The position numbers and the translations under genes are program-made. Source: Seriola aureovittata (taxonomy: Eukaryota; Chordata; Actinopteri; Carangiformes; Carangidae). Taken from it: a DNA stretch of 64,000 bases. Location: assembly GCF_021018895.1 (NCBI RefSeq), contig NC_079365.1, positions 16,653,001-16,717,000 on the forward strand. Reading direction: 5' to 3'. Below, in pieces: positions 11,910-26,771 of the stretch (position 1 is the stretch's first letter; every line of letters begins with the position of its first letter). The notes under the pieces were generated by a model. That model ran no database searches. It was not told the origin of the DNA and saw nothing but the letters and a program-made list of their open reading frames with translations.

Positions 11910-14248
11910 ATGGATCTGACATCCAAACATGGGCTGGTGCTCCTCAACCAGTTGAAGAGAATGAAGGAGACAGAGCATCTGACCGATGTGGTATTGGTGG
12001 CTGAGGGCATCAGCTTTCCCTGTCACAGAGTTGTTCTATCCGCCTTCAGCCCTTACTTTCGTGTTATGTTCACATGTGGCCTTCGTGAGTGTAACAACAG
12101 AGAAATATTCCTGCGTGACACACCTGCAGACAGCCTGGCTCTCCTCTTGAACTACATGTACTGCTCCGATCTTCCTCTCACTAACGCCAATGTACAAGGC
12201 ATCTCCATTGCAGCTTTTCTCCTGCAGATGGATGATGTCTTCACCCGCTGTCAGCAGCACATGACAGAGAACATGGATGCCTCTAACTGCCTTGGTGTGT
12301 ATTATTTTGCCCGTGACCTCGGCGCAGAGGAACTGGCTGACCATGCTCAGCGCTTCTTGAGGCAGCACTTTGTCCAAGTCTGCCAGAATGAGGAGGTCCT
12401 GGAGCTGGAGGCTCATCAGCTGGGGAAGCTACTAACTTCTGATGACCTTAATGTTTCCCGAGAAGAGACCATCCTGGATGTGGTCCTTCACTGGGTCAAA
12501 CACAGCGCTCTGATGGATGGAGAGGTTCGTGTTCGGCACCTTCCAGAGCTCTTGAGGAAGGTCCGTTTGCCACTGATAAGCCCTGACTATTTAAGAGAGG
12601 CGATGAATAGAAATACAGCCCTGCTGGCCAATGCTGAATGTTTAGAGATGGTGAATGAAGCCCTGGAGGCCACAGCGATGCATCCCTCGGCTGCACCACG
12701 TAAACTAAAGCTGCGCTACGGCATGGAGACCACAGATCTGCTGCTCTGTGTTGGTAATGATGGTGGTGGGATTAGGTCAAGATATGGGAACTACACTGAG
12801 CGCAGCTTTTGCTACGCCCCATCCACAGGCCGAACATACTACATCACCTCACCTCGCTATGGAGAGGCTGTGGGGTATGTGTGTACTGGGGTTGTAACTG
12901 AAGGAAACGACATTATTGTGGCAGGAGAGGCAGGTGTGCGGAGAATGGCCCGACAGAAGATCATGAATGTTGAGATCTACAGGTAAGATGAATATGAAAC
13001 AATTCTGCATTTGCTTGCCCCACATAGATGGTACTGATCGTTGTCTTGGGTTGCAGGTACAAAGTAGAGGCCCAAGGAAGCTGGGAGCGCCTGACTTCTG
13101 CAGAGTATCGCGATTCTTACGCCCTGGGATCACTGGGCGACACCCTGTACCTGCTCGGTGGGCAGATGAAGCTGAAGAACCAGTTTCTCATCACTAACTG
13201 TGTGGAGAGATGGTCTCTGCAGGGCGGACCCTGGCGGAGTGCAGCACCCCTGCCTATGCCTTTGGCCTATCACAGCGTGGTCAGGATGAAAGATCGCCTT
13301 TATGTGATGGGTGGTCGAACCCCACAGGTGACGTGAAAACACCCTTACATGTGTGCTTATTTCTTAGGAATTATTCAGAAACCTGCATTCACTTTGGTTC
13401 TTGTGAAATACATAAAATAATAACACATTTAATAAGAACCCGTACAGTATTAGTATGCAACTCTTCTCTGACTGCACCTGCTCTGCTTTGTCAAACCCTC
13501 CCTTCCCTTCAACCATCCAGTCATACCGAATGGATGACGAGCCTGACCGTCTTAGTAACCGCCTTCTGGAGTATGATCCAAATACAAACAAGTGGACAGA
13601 ACTAGGTCCAATGAAGTACTCAAAGTACCGTTGCAGTGCTGTGGTACTCAATGGTGAAATTTTTGTGATGGGTAAGATTATTTGTTTATTTAAATTTAAA
13701 GATTTTTTGTTTTTTTTCATAAAATTATTTGAATTGCACTGATTTCTGCAAGACTTTGCTTTAAAAATGATGCAATTTTGCACCTATAGGAGGAATTGGT
13801 TGTGAAGGTGTGGACCGTGGGCAATCCCGCCACTGCCTCGATGCTGTGGAGATCTACAATGCAGATGGAGATTACTGGAGGGATGGCCCTCCTCTCCCAT
13901 GTGCACAACTCTCACTGCACACCAATGCCTGTAATGCAGGAGTGGTGGGAGGCAAGATTTATGTGTGTGGATATTACAAAGGAGCAGGTAACAAAACAAA
14001 ACCCATATCCAATAAAAGAAAGATGTTCAATAGGGTTTCCAAGTAAGTGTAATACTCCTTCTTCTTAACAACCCGCAGGTCGTCATGATGATATAACAAA
14101 GGACATTTTAGAGCTGGACCCTTGGGAGAACCGGTGGACAGTGGTGGCTCGTCGCGCTCTGATGCATGACAACTATGACGTCTGTTTAGTGGCAAATCTC
14201 AACCCAAGGGGACTCATGTCCCCTCCTGCAGACTTAGTGAAACAGTGA
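11910..14248 (+). CDS. kbtbd12: Kelch repeat and BTB domain-containing protein 12
   Basis: BTB-BACK-kelch protein, a class that typically serves as substrate receptor for CUL3 ubiquitin ligases. Exons: 11910-12982, 13057-13327, 13521-13671, 13790-13987, 14079-14248; the sum gives 620 aa, close to the mammalian KBTBD12 length. The BTB domain is at about residues 20-130 (LTDVVLVAEGISFPCHRVVL, FRVMFTCGLRECN) and BACK at about 135-240 (ASNCLGVYYFARDLGAEELA). Kelch blades follow from about 290 (GDTLYLLGGQMK, DRLYVMGGRTPQ, GKIYVCGYYKGAG, EILELDPWENRW-like ILELDPWENRWTV). Characteristic phrases LLLCVGNDGGGIRSR and NPRGLMSPPADLV place it in KBTBD12 rather than another KLHL. The start is the first ATG of an open frame preceded by an in-frame stop. 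A specific substrate is not known to me. Confidence 0.95.
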
Positions 14249-14746
14249 CACCCCTGTCAGATCAGATCAAAGTCTGGGCTTGGGAGAATTAGTGAAGGAA
14301 ATTAATTATTAATTATTAATGCACATATCACTGGGCCAAAGGCATTCATTTTTTCAAGCAGAAAGGTCTAAGTGCTCTGCATGAAAGAGGATCTGCAGTT
14401 AATGATTTGCACGTTCTTGAACAAAAATAGAATAATTTGTAAATAGTGTTTTTGTTGCTTTTTTATTTTATTGTGTATCATCTGCAGAGAAGATTGATCA
14501 CCTGAAACCTGCAGCTGTGTGAGTCATGGCTGGGATAGTATTATCAACAAATGATTTCCTTTGAAATTAGGAAATATTCAGATATGAATTATGGACTTCT
14601 GCATTCACACTAATCAAACCAAAATCCTGAGTATGTATTTGAACTGTTTTAGAGGGTAAATACTACACCCTTAATGTCTTAATGACTACAGTAAATTGAC
14701 ATGGCAGACCATGGAGATTGGATTATATATACATAAATCTATAAAT

Positions 14747-14797
14747 CTATAAATCTATATATATATATATATATATATAACTAACCCTAACCCTTTT
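14747..14797. repeat. (AT)n microsatellite joined to interstitial telomere-like CCCTAA repeats
   Basis: ATAAATCT units pass into about 12 TA units, followed at once by ACTAACCCTAACCC. Such AT plus CCCTAA junctions are short and probably replication or repair products, not a former chromosome end. Confidence 0.8.
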
Positions 14798-14819
14798 TTA
14801 GGTATGCTTTCTAAAGCAG

Positions 14820-14825
14820 AATAAA
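14820..14825 (+). promoter_or_regulatory. Candidate kbtbd12 polyadenylation signal
   Basis: AATAAA about 570 bases after the kbtbd12 stop, following an (AT)n tract and a short CCCTAA stretch. Placement fits a moderate 3' UTR; other AATAAA-like words are nearby. Confidence 0.4.
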
Positions 14826-14904
14826 ACACCTATTATGGAGTGGTTGTTGTGGTTTGAACACAGAATATTTTTGTTTGTTTATAATTTAAATGTGCACTTG
14901 TCAG

Positions 14905-14930
14905 TTTATTAGGTACACCTGGTTCCAACT
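14905..14930 (+). repeat. Tc1-like terminal repeat fragment
   Basis: The word CAGTTTATTAGGTACACCTG matches the familiar terminal region of a fish Tc1-like element (TTTATTAGGTACACC). Only this terminal piece is recognisable. A related end in opposite orientation lies at 57990-58016. Confidence 0.5.
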
Positions 14931-15656
14931 AATGCAGTATTACACATAAGTCTTCAAATCCTGCCTTCATAAAGGTTATAGTGTTTAGTTTAGTTTTTTA
15001 ACTGAAAGGTGTTTTCTAATATTTAGTCTACCCTTACCGATAAAAAACATCTGACAGTATAACAGTGAAACAAGGAGCTGGGTCTCTGTTGGTGACATGT
15101 ATGGAAAGTGACATCAAGATAAAATTGTAAAGGCTGCCTTTATTATAAATTACTATTACTTATTCTTTCTACAACACAATGTGTCTTTAGAAGATCAGAA
15201 TTCAGGGGTCACAGAAATTATATGATAGATACATTTGGTTCTGAGTAATTATTTAATAGAATTATTATTTGTTAGTTTATTTTCAATGTGAAGTCAGCAG
15301 TTTAAGCAATGAATGAGTTTATTTTAAAAAGTCTTCAGAGACACTTAACTGTTGACTGCAATATTTTGTCAGCAGCAAAAATGAACAAGATTAAAGACTT
15401 AAAACATGTGCAATTTGTTGTGGGTCACTCTGTCCTTAACTTACTTGTGATTAGTATCTTTTTACAACCTTCTCAAGCTCTTTCACCACCAAGTATAAGA
15501 CAAAAAACATTTATCAATGTGTTAACTGTGCAAAAAACTGAATCCACAACTAACAGAACATATGTTACAAGTAATAATAAATATAATAATAAACACTTTT
15601 GGCCTAAATTGCCCTAAGAAAACAGACTGCACTGTTCTGAATCCTTTACTCATCCT

Positions 15657-18600
15657 TTAAAAGCCTATGTCAGAATCGCAATCCAAGTCAAACAACTGCC
15701 AGAGGCCTTCAGGTTTCACTGGGTTCCCCGTCTTGGACTCAGCTGACACCTTGTCTAAGATTGATTCAATTCCTGAGAGGCACTCAGAGCTGTTGCTCTC
15801 CTGAGACCAGCAGCTGAGAGGGGTGACTAAATGCCTCGCAGGTTCACTGGACCTTTTCTCCCTGTTCAGTGGTATCAGACAGTGAACGCTATCCTGGCTG
15901 GTTACCGTATTCAGATCATGGCGATCACAGAGAGGTGCTGAAACGTTCTGATGTTTGTTACAATTCATCAGAGAATGACTGTTTTCATCCGGCACAGTGC
16001 GCTTACTCCTCTGTGAGGGTATCAGCAGTCTCTTTTTGCGCCTCCTATGGCCTCTGAGAGTGAGTTTCCGTTTCCTAATGCTGCAGCTGGGCTCCCGAGG
16101 GGGAACTTCAACCTGCTTGTGTTCAGGGTTGTGCAATGTACATAGAAGCTGTGTGCCTTCGAGCTTGTTGTCCTGCAGGATGTCAGAGAGTGACTGTTCA
16201 AGCCCTGGCGACGTCTGGACGGCGTTGTCCATCAGTCTCTGAGAGCTGGGTTTGGCTGAATGCTCTGAGACAAGAGTGCTGAGCAGCTTCAGGGTCTCTT
16301 CAAGTACATTTTGTTCTCTCTCCTGCTCCTCTCTCAGACTCTCAAGACTACTCTTTAAAATTTGCAGATTTGAACCAAGTTCTGCTGTGGTGTCTCCACT
16401 CTTAAAGATATAAATGAGATATTGTCATCATTACTATTCAGAAACATTTACTAGTGACCAAAATATATTTTTATTGCATTGAGAGCGACATGCTATTCAC
16501 CTTTTTCACATTTTCCTCCAGATTTGTCATCACTTCTTTGTGGGAATTCACTTTATTTACCAAAGTCTCAAACTGCTGGGAAATGTCACTCTGAAGGTCA
16601 TTCAGATTATTTTGCACTGGGATGAACCAATAAAAACGTAAAATAGGTTAAAAAAAATGATTATGAAACCATATAGTGATTTAAAAAGATTAATAATAAT
16701 GAATAATGAATAATAATAAGATTATTAGATTATGAGTGAACCAATGTTTAATCGTTGGGCAAAGTGCACCATCTACTGGTGACAAGAAATTCTTGCTCAC
16801 TGCCTTTTTTACTAAATTAACCAGACTAGACTATATGTAGAATGTAACTTTAAATCAAAACACATCTGTCCTTTAGTAAACTTACATGTTGATGCAAAAT
16901 TGTCAAATTTTTCGAGGACAGTTTGGTACACAGCCATATTTCTGTCTACCCCGGTGACCAGTTGTTGGATCTGAAAAACATTTTTTAACACATTACATGT
17001 GTAATGTAATGTCTAATGTGAGGACGGGGGTCGTATAATAAAAAAAAACAAAAAAACAAATGACAGAATAAATGCCTATCATCACTTACGTTGTTGAGAG
17101 TTTCTCTTGTATGTTGACATTCTTTGGCAAACAGATCACTGTTAAAGAAAGAGGACAGATTGTAAACAAATTCAAAGGTGAGGATGGTCATTTCTATGTA
17201 GTCTGTATTGTTGCTTTTTCTTTTTTCATCTAACTCTTAATTTTGTTTATATACAGTATGTACAGTATATGCAAAGATGTGAAGCACCTTGAGATTTGTG
17301 TTTATGAAAGATATGACACAAAATACCTGTCATTTTTTTCTTTTGCCTTTTTCCTGTCCTCTTCAAATTTATCCAGTATTCCAAAACCCCTGGTTTTGTC
17401 TTTCAGTTCTCCAAGTAGGAGAGGTTTAGTGTGATAATTGTTTGAAAACTTTGGGTCGCTCCCCTAAACAAAGACAAAATACAGAGGTAAAGAGATGTAA
17501 AACAGACATAACAATTTTTCTCATTATCAGAGAGACACCCATGGTCCCATATTTAGGTTACATTTTCCTGTCAAAAGTATTAATGGATCCATACAGAAAA
17601 ACAGAAATGCATTGTATCATGGAATTATCAATACTGAAACACCTACTCTTCATACCAACAATAACCCAATTCTGCTATGAAGCACACCCACTCATTGATT
17701 TGCAAAATTGCACACAATGTCCCAATACAACCAGAGACATTATAGGGATAGATAAATCTGTAAAACATACATGGCACAATCTCTCATAGGATACATAGTC
17801 ATGGACCTACAAACATGTTATGTGTTATGGTTGAGCTGGTGGTTACATTTTACCTATTTAGATCTCCATAATGTTAAGATGACACTCTTTATGGAAATAT
17901 AAACTCACTGAAGGAACAAAAGAACAATTATGATAACCCCCTCAATAACATCACTTGGTATTTTTGACATTTCTCAGAGCATAGCACCCATGCAAATTTC
18001 TAGAGCTTTAGCTGTCTCATTAAGCCTGCCCAGGCCTCAGGTCACTTGTCAATACAGTATACTGAGAGTAACCTACATGTAAGTAATAACATTTTTAATC
18101 AGTGGGGCTGTGGGGTAGTGTTTTCTTCATGCATCCAGAAGATCTTACTGCCTCACCAGGAACCACCTACAAGTCAAAGCTGATAAATCTCACCTCTTGT
18201 GAACTTTGCTGGGAGGTCCTGGATGACAAACTCATATCCTGAGACGCACCCTGAGAGTTTTCGGGCCAAAACTGAGACCCAAAGAATAACTGAGAGTCTG
18301 TCAAGCTGGAGAAGCCACAGGTAGCCATATTCCTGAAGATTGTTTTGTCCCCACAAGGTTTGATGAGTGAAGAAAGAACAAACACATAATTTGTGCAGCA
18401 AAACTGACAAAAGTAGAAATTTGGTAAATAAGCAAAACATTGTTCCATGTAGGGCTGTAGCTAACAATTACTTTATTATCTATTAATCTGCCAGTTACTT
18501 ATTTATGAATTTGTTTTTGCCTATAAAATGTCAAAAACTAGTGAAAAAGGACTAGTGTAATGTAGTTACAGGAAAAATTGTTCAACCCTCAGTCCAAAAC

Positions 18601-18940
18601 CTGAATTTATTCCTTTTATTACAAAAGAGAATCAAATCTTCATATTTCAGAAGCTAGTAATTGTGCATGAAAAATTAATAAAACGATTAACAATTGATTA
18701 TCAAAATAGCTGGCAATTAATTTTCTGTCTATCAGCTAATCAACTAATTGATGCAGCTCTTTCTGTAAGTCATGATGCTGTGATCAAGTTTAGGGTTTTC
18801 AGATTTAAAACTAATGACAACAGCCATCTATATTCACAGTAGGTGATAAGGTTTAAGTTAGTTAAGTAGCCCAAGTGAGCGAACTACCTGCTTCCAGTTG
18901 GGATGCTCAGCATTTCTTTTATGTTCCTCAAATGATTCAT
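15657..18940 (-). CDS. iho1: Interactor of HORMAD1 protein 1 (CCDC36), meiotic DSB factor
   Basis: Axis-associated protein, the vertebrate counterpart of yeast Mer2, that works with REC114-MEI4 and HORMAD1 so that SPO11 can make meiotic breaks. Minus-strand exons: 18940-18888, 18332-18194, 17463-17327, 17138-17090, 16970-16886, 16616-16501, 16400-15657; total 1323 bases, 440 aa plus stop. The start is chosen because the first exon reads MNHLRNIKEMLSIPTGS, matching the mammalian N-terminus (NIKEMLSIPSG); the later ATG at 18328 is internal. A conserved block follows (SSLTDSQLFFGSQFWPENSQ), then a predicted coiled coil in exons 17138-16400. The C-terminus DLDCDSDIGF resembles the mammalian acidic ending ...DDDGF, a segment important for HORMAD1 binding. 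Homologues are strongly diverged between phyla, so the shared ends carry most of the identification. Confidence 0.92.
18450..18766 (+). repeat. Dispersed 'GCTGCAACTAA' element, copy 2 (iho1 intron 1)
   Basis: It begins TAGGGCTGTAGCTAACAATT and ends with CAACTAATTGATGCAGCTCT, an imperfect inverted repeat of its own start. Between lie the family's typical words (CCTATAAAATGTCAAAAACT, TCATATTTCAGAAGCTAGTAA, TATCAAAATAGCTGGCAATT). This is the most complete of the four copies. Confidence 0.75.
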
Positions 18941-19559
18941 TGCTTTTGGTTACCTGTTTGTAAAGATAACAAGTTAGGAGCAGTTTTAGCGAGTTATCTT
19001 AAGTCATCTTAACAGCATTTATACAACAGCTGACAGATGTTTCGGGTTATGCAAGTTAGCTTAGTTAGCATTAACCTAATGTAGAGAAGGCTTCATTAGT
19101 TAGTTTAGCTAGGAATTTTAACAAACCTTTACCAAAATCGTTTCATATTAAATTTGGTAATGTACAATGGTTATCGTGGATTAAATAGTTTTAAATCTGA
19201 CTCACAGTTAAAGTAGGCAGTAAACAGGCAACGAGTAGGAGTGTTTGAATCTCCCGCCATACGTCCTTCCAGAGCGATGCTTGGCTGCATTCAGGTACCA
19301 TCGAAAAAGTCCAGTTTACTACTTCGTTGGAAAACAAACGTCAAACATACATTGGGATGGTTATCTGTTTTGGGAAGATATTGTATTTAATATTTATTTA
19401 TTTATGTGTTCTATGGTTTCATAAACATTTATCTATCCAGTAAGTCCCAATGTACACTCAGTTTATGAGTTCTTTGATATGTTTTCTATCCAAGTGCGAA
19501 TATATCAGTTTCTCGTATTTTTTGAATCCATGCCTCACCCGTTGCTGGGCATTTTGCTT

Positions 19560-19640
19560 AGTCAGTCAATCAGTCAGTCAGTCAGTCAGTCAGTCGGTCA
19601 GTCAATCAGTAGGTTAGTTAGTCAGTCTGTCAGTTTATTG
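19560..19640. repeat. (CAGT)n tetranucleotide repeat
   Basis: About 18 CAGT units with single-base variants (CAAT, CGGT, TAGT). Open frames through it give serine/glutamine/valine repeats and are not genes. Confidence 0.9.
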
Positions 19641-20275
19641 TGCACATTGTGGAAAACTGTCCTTGGCTTCACCACGGCATTAAAAACATTGGGTTAAATA
19701 AAAGACGATTGACGTTGACAATACAGAACAATGATGAAGTGAAAAATGCTGATTCCATAAATGTGGGTTAACTAGTCTTACTGGATTACTAAAAGGGGCA
19801 ACTGCCCTGGGGCCCCCAGACAGGTTAATCCAGCCATGCTAATTGTGACCTCAAATACTGTGACTTCTTAAACGCAGGTGTAACTAAAATAATCAGATTC
19901 ATTGGAACTGTATTTGTGCATGCTGCCTTACTGGCAAATGTAATGGAGCCATCAATATTGTTAGCAATCACACCTGTGCTTTTTCTATTGTAAGAAAAGT
20001 CAGTTAATGACAATTTCAATTCAAGAATCAATTAATAGTTAATTTCAATAGTTTTTATATTAATTAATTTCCATTCACATTGCAATGGCATAAATTTAGG
20101 AAACATAACAATATTCGTCATTTTTCATTTATTGTCTATTGTGCATAAAATGTGTTTTAGTGAACAACATTTTCATCGTCAACATGCAGTATTTTGTCCT
20201 CAGGTCTTTAACACTCTATCTATGACACACCAGAATTATATATTGATATGCTTTTAACAACAAACTCTACTTGTA

Positions 20276-20385
20276 ATAATAATAATAATAATAATATCAG
20301 TTATTATTATTAATTTTGTTGTTGTTGTTGTTGTTGTTATTAGTATTATTAGTAGTAGTATTGGTAGTATTAGTATAATCAGTAG
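20276..20385. repeat. Compound (AAT)n / (TTG)n / (AGT)n microsatellite
   Basis: AAT units, then ATT, GTT and AGT trinucleotide runs follow one another. Minus-strand translation gives isoleucine and threonine runs with no protein features. Confidence 0.9.
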
Positions 20386-21822
20386 AAGTGGTATTTTGTA
20401 TTCATTGTAATCTTTATTTTCACTAAATAATCTATTTATTTGTATGTTTTTTACGCAGACATGCACTCATTTGCCAATTTATACTAGGTACTGCTAGCTG
20501 AAAGTAATGTCTAATTAACATTACTATCAAAGTCAAGGAAATTCAATCTTAAATTTATAAACCAAAAAAGATATATGGAAAAAAAAGTAGAGGGATAAGA
20601 GCTAGGATCTGACCATTACAACCTTCATGAAAGTAAAGTTTATTTCATTACTTATTGTATCTGCTTACATTTGTTGTAGCAAGGTGCACCTGACAAACTG
20701 TCATCTGAGAATATTTGAATAAAGAATAAACAGTCAAGGTTTTATTTTGAAAAGCGCACCCGGAAGTGTATATTCTAAATGAGTAGCTGTCGCTGTAACC
20801 TACGAGCTGCATGATTATCTGTGTTTGTCCTCTAGAGGTGTGTTGATGACAAATCTGCCAACAAATATAAGTGACTGTCTGATGATATCTCTGCGGCGGA
20901 CGAGACCTGACGTTGACTAAACCACACCTAGGAGTTTGGGCAGGCCAAAGCCTGGTGTTTGGCTGGTGAGTTAACTTTTTGTGTCTCCAAATTCACCAAT
21001 GTGTAGGTGCTTAGTCAGTGGCTGTAAACATACCCGATAATGTAAAACAGATTTAGACAGATTAGTGCATCTGCCTCTCTAACGCTGACATCGTTATTTT
21101 AGTGCTGACTGCGGCCACGCTAAGGGTATAACTTCATCCCGGTGACAGGTGCTTGCTAGCTAGCTAAACACCTCGGTTGTATCACTTAACTGAGGTTATC
21201 ACATTGCAAGCCATTTTCGGAGAAATTAGCTGCGCTGACTTAGCTTTGCCCCTGAAATAATTACTTCCTAATGGAAAGGGGAATGTGTAAAAGTTACGAA
21301 TTGTAACGCTAAGTGACCAGTAAAGTCACTTTTGTTGAAGACTGCCCCTCATGAATATTTAAACTGTTGTGATTGTGGGTGACTCATTTTTTTTATTTGA
21401 ATGGAGCCCTTACAAAATCAAACAGTCCAACCGAGAAAGAGAATTGAACTTGTCAAATTTATTGTGATATCAGCCAAATTAATGCAGTTGTAATAGCTAT
21501 TTATGTTTTTTAAAAAAGACCATGTTAGACATTAATTTCAAACACCTGATGTTGTACATTGTTTTGGGAAAAATGTTGGGAGGCAAACCATGTACTTGGA
21601 CTTTAAATTAAGAAAAAGATTCACACGTGATGTAGCCTTGCAATACTTTTATTAATAAACAAGACTGTGAACCTGACCAGGCCTTTGATGTCAACTTTCA
21701 GTTCAATCAGTCAGAAACTTGTTTTATCATTTCTTCTTTCCTGTGGTATAAGTGTGTGTGTGTGTGGTAAAGCAATATATGTGTATCTAATTCAAGTCTG
21801 TTTGATCTTCAAGGGTTTGAAT

Positions 21823-24158
<2,336 letters not shown>

Positions 24159-24597
24159 GAGGAGGGGTGGGAGTGCTGGTGCAGGTAGGAGAGAAAGCTC
24201 AGGAATGATATTAGATTTTCTTATCAATCGTGAAGAAAGACCAGTTGACTCATATAAATGTGGCCAAATTTAACTGTAACTACAGGTGGTGCATTTTATT
24301 GACACCGCCTTTGACTTGTTCATATATTTGTTCAGTTCTTGTTCATTACTTTTTTCTTTGAAAATAAGCAGACACACTTAAAATGTCCCGGAAAAATTGT
24401 TTCAGTATTTCTCAGTAAATTTAAAACATCACAGGTCGGTTTGTATTTTCCACCCTCTGATGCAGCACTGTGGTGATGTATAGATTCATCACTCAACGTC
24501 AGTCCTTGGATCTTAAGTCTAAACACTGTCATCGAGCAGTTTTTGTCTGCTGTATGACTGTGTGTGTTGGGTTTCATGAATATGTAGACCTGTCTGT

Positions 24598-25566
24598 TAA
24601 AGGAATAGTTTGACATTTAGGGAAATATTTTTATTTCCCCTCTAGGGCAACAGTTAGATGAGAAGATTGATTTCACTCTCACCTGTAACATCACATGGAA
24701 AATGTGACGCTACAGCTGCTAGCCGCTTAGCTTTGCATAAAGACTGGAAAAGATGGGAAACTTTTGTCCTGACTCCATTCAAAGGTATTACAAAAACTTG
24801 CCTACCAGCACCTCCAAAGATCACTAATAACGTCATAACCCCCCCTATCCTATGCGGGGTTATGACCTTATGTGTCCGTCCGTCTGTCCATCTGTCTGTC
24901 TGTCCGTCCGTCCGTCTGTCCGTCCTTCTTATTCTTGCGAATGCTGTATATCACTAACACCATGTCAGAATTTCTTCAAATTTGGCACAAACCTTCACTT
25001 GGACTCAAGCATAAACTGTACATTTTGTTGGTCAAAGGTCAAAGTAATAGTGACCTAATAAAACACGGTTTTGGCCTCTTGAATGTGATATGTCAGGGCT
25101 GCCTTGAGTGAATTTCTTCAGATTTAGTACAGACATTCACTTGGACACAGGATGAACTGATTAGAATTTGGTTGTCAAAGGTCACTGTGACCTCACAAAA
25201 CATGTTTGTTGTGGCCATAACTCACAAATTCATACACTCATTATGAAACAATTTAATACAAATGTCTAATAGGATAAAATGATGAAGTGATGACATTTTA
25301 TACAACCGTGAGGTGGTAATTCTAGTTTGACTTCGGTTTTTGTATGGATTAAACAAATGAGATATAATGTTTTAATTATTGAGCTTTAGAGGTGAAGGAG
25401 GTGGATTTTGTTATCTCTGGACAGAGACAGGCTAGCTGTTATCCCTTGTTTCCAGTCCTTGTGCTAAGCTAAGATAAGCTAACGTCTCCTGGCTAATGTA
25501 GCTCCACTTTTAACAGACAGACATGAGACTGATATCAGTCCTCTCATCTTGGCTGGTCTTATGTGA
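24598..25566. repeat. Composite inverted repeat: two opposed arms around a GTCC-rich repeat
   Basis: The left arm (about 24598-24830) and the right arm (about 25328-25566, reverse orientation) are copies of one dispersed family. Left TTAGATGAGAAGATTGAT answers the reverse complement of the right AAGATGAGAGGACTGAT. GACTGGAAA is shared, and CACCTCCAAAGATCACTAAT answers CACCTCTAAAGCTCAATAAT. The core between them is a different repeat (24840-25326). Arms look roughly two-thirds identical by eye. Confidence 0.7.
24840..25326 (+). repeat. Dispersed repeat with (GTCC/GTCT)n head, copy A
   Basis: It starts near CCCCCCTATCCTATGCGGGG, runs through (GTCC/GTCT)n at 24868-24926, and continues with AATTTCTTCAAATTTGGCAC, GTCAAAGGTCACTGTGACCT and ATGATGAAGTGATGACATTT. 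The same blocks occur inverted at 36940-37325. It shows no protein-coding signature. Confidence 0.75.
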
Positions 25567-26771
25567 CAGGGTTCATAAATACATGGATCTATCAGAGGAC
25601 TCAAACCAGTGACCAAGCTGATCGACAGTGACACTGATCTTTGGGACAGAGTGACAGCCTAGTGATGTTTTTACATATGTGGTATTTATTTGCATTTTGT
25701 ATCAGTGCACTGAATTTTACTGATTAAAGTTGGGCCAACAGAATAAATAATGCGTCTGATAGCATAAGATTTCTTCTGGTGGACCGGGACATTATAGGGA
25801 GTTACTGTAGGTGTTGTATTGATGATTGTTCGTATTTTTATTGTTGCGTTTGTATTTATTTATTTTTTTTGTGAGCTCAACCAAGGTGATTGTATTTTAC
25901 AAGTACAACAAATCATGTATCGCAGTTGAATGCATTATTTATTACATTCCACAGCAGACCCACTCACACACTGACAGAAGTAATTTTAAAGAACATCATC
26001 ACGTTATTTTTTTTCATAGGACGTTCTGTGATCCTGCTCAAACTTTTAAAATGTCATTTTTGTTCCATGGAGTGAAGTTTAATTCCAACAGGTTTTTAAC
26101 ATTTTTGAATCCTCCTGCACTTTATTTGTCCGAGGTCATCAGCTAATGTTAGACCTTACTTTTTATGCTCAAATACTCAAAATACATAACTTGTTGCTAT
26201 CAAGTTTGATTGAGATTGTTTTCTTGTGTAAGTGGCAACATTATTGTTGCATTGTGAACATTACTTGACTACTATTACCTTTGCCAAATGTTGTCTGAAG
26301 AAAATGGCTTGTATTGTATGCCATTACTGTGATTACTGTGCCATTATGAGCTTTAAATGCAGCCAGGAAACAATTTAGTCTGGTGGTGATGAAAAGTTGG
26401 GTATTTGAATAATATCCAGTGGCCTTTACTGTGCACAATTCGAAACCAAGGCTAGTTATCCAAGTTTAATTTGCTTCGTGGTATTTTACTTCATATATTT
26501 TTATATCTTGACAACACTAAGGCTGTAAAACTTAATTTCCTTCTTCAGTATGTATGGAGCAATCTGAAGTGAACCAGATAAAAGGCAGCGATCATTCCAT
26601 GAATATTCCCCTTTTTGCTTTGTGTTTGCTGTTGTACGGACGACAATAAGCTGAATACATGTACATATTGTTTTATACAAATGATGTATTGTTTTTGTAA
26701 TGATGTACATATTCTAGTTTCAACGCCATGAAGAATGTTCTGAAGATCTATGTATTGTTTTCAGAAATAAA

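Larger units (their letters stand above)
14249..15656. other. Convergent 3' region of kbtbd12 and iho1
   Basis: Noncoding interval shared by two converging 3' UTRs. It holds the (AT)n tract at 14747-14779, a (CCCTAA)2 motif at 14783-14797, a Tc1-like terminal fragment near 14905-14930, and a minus-strand AATAAA (plus TTTATT at 15318-15323) that would serve iho1. No further gene is seen. Confidence 0.55.
18941..21822. other. Divergent iho1 / c1orf159 promoter interval
   Basis: Contains the iho1 5' side (18941 to about 19300), a (CAGT)n repeat (19560-19640), ATT/TTG-type microsatellites (20276-20385) and, at about 20760-20964, a less AT-rich stretch ending in GGCTG|GTGAGTT. That stretch is a plausible noncoding first exon and donor for c1orf159. 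The rest of the 20965-21822 interval would be its first intron. No other coding exon was found. Confidence 0.5.
24159..26771 (+). other. Putative long 3' UTR of c1orf159 with AATAAA at 26766
   Basis: No coding exon is seen between the c1orf159 stop and a well-placed AATAAA (26766-26771, in GAAATAAAGCACC). If this is the main poly(A) site, the 3' UTR is about 2.6 kb and includes the composite repeat at 24598-25566. Whether the transcript really extends this far cannot be shown from sequence alone. Confidence 0.45.

Noticed and set aside
18326..18328. ATG at 18328 as the iho1 start
   Set aside because: The upstream 53-base exon joins in frame and supplies the conserved N-terminus.
24658..25111. 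Overlapping open frames rich in Ser/Val/Cys/Pro
   Set aside because: They come from the (GTCC/GTCT)n repeat and its flanks.
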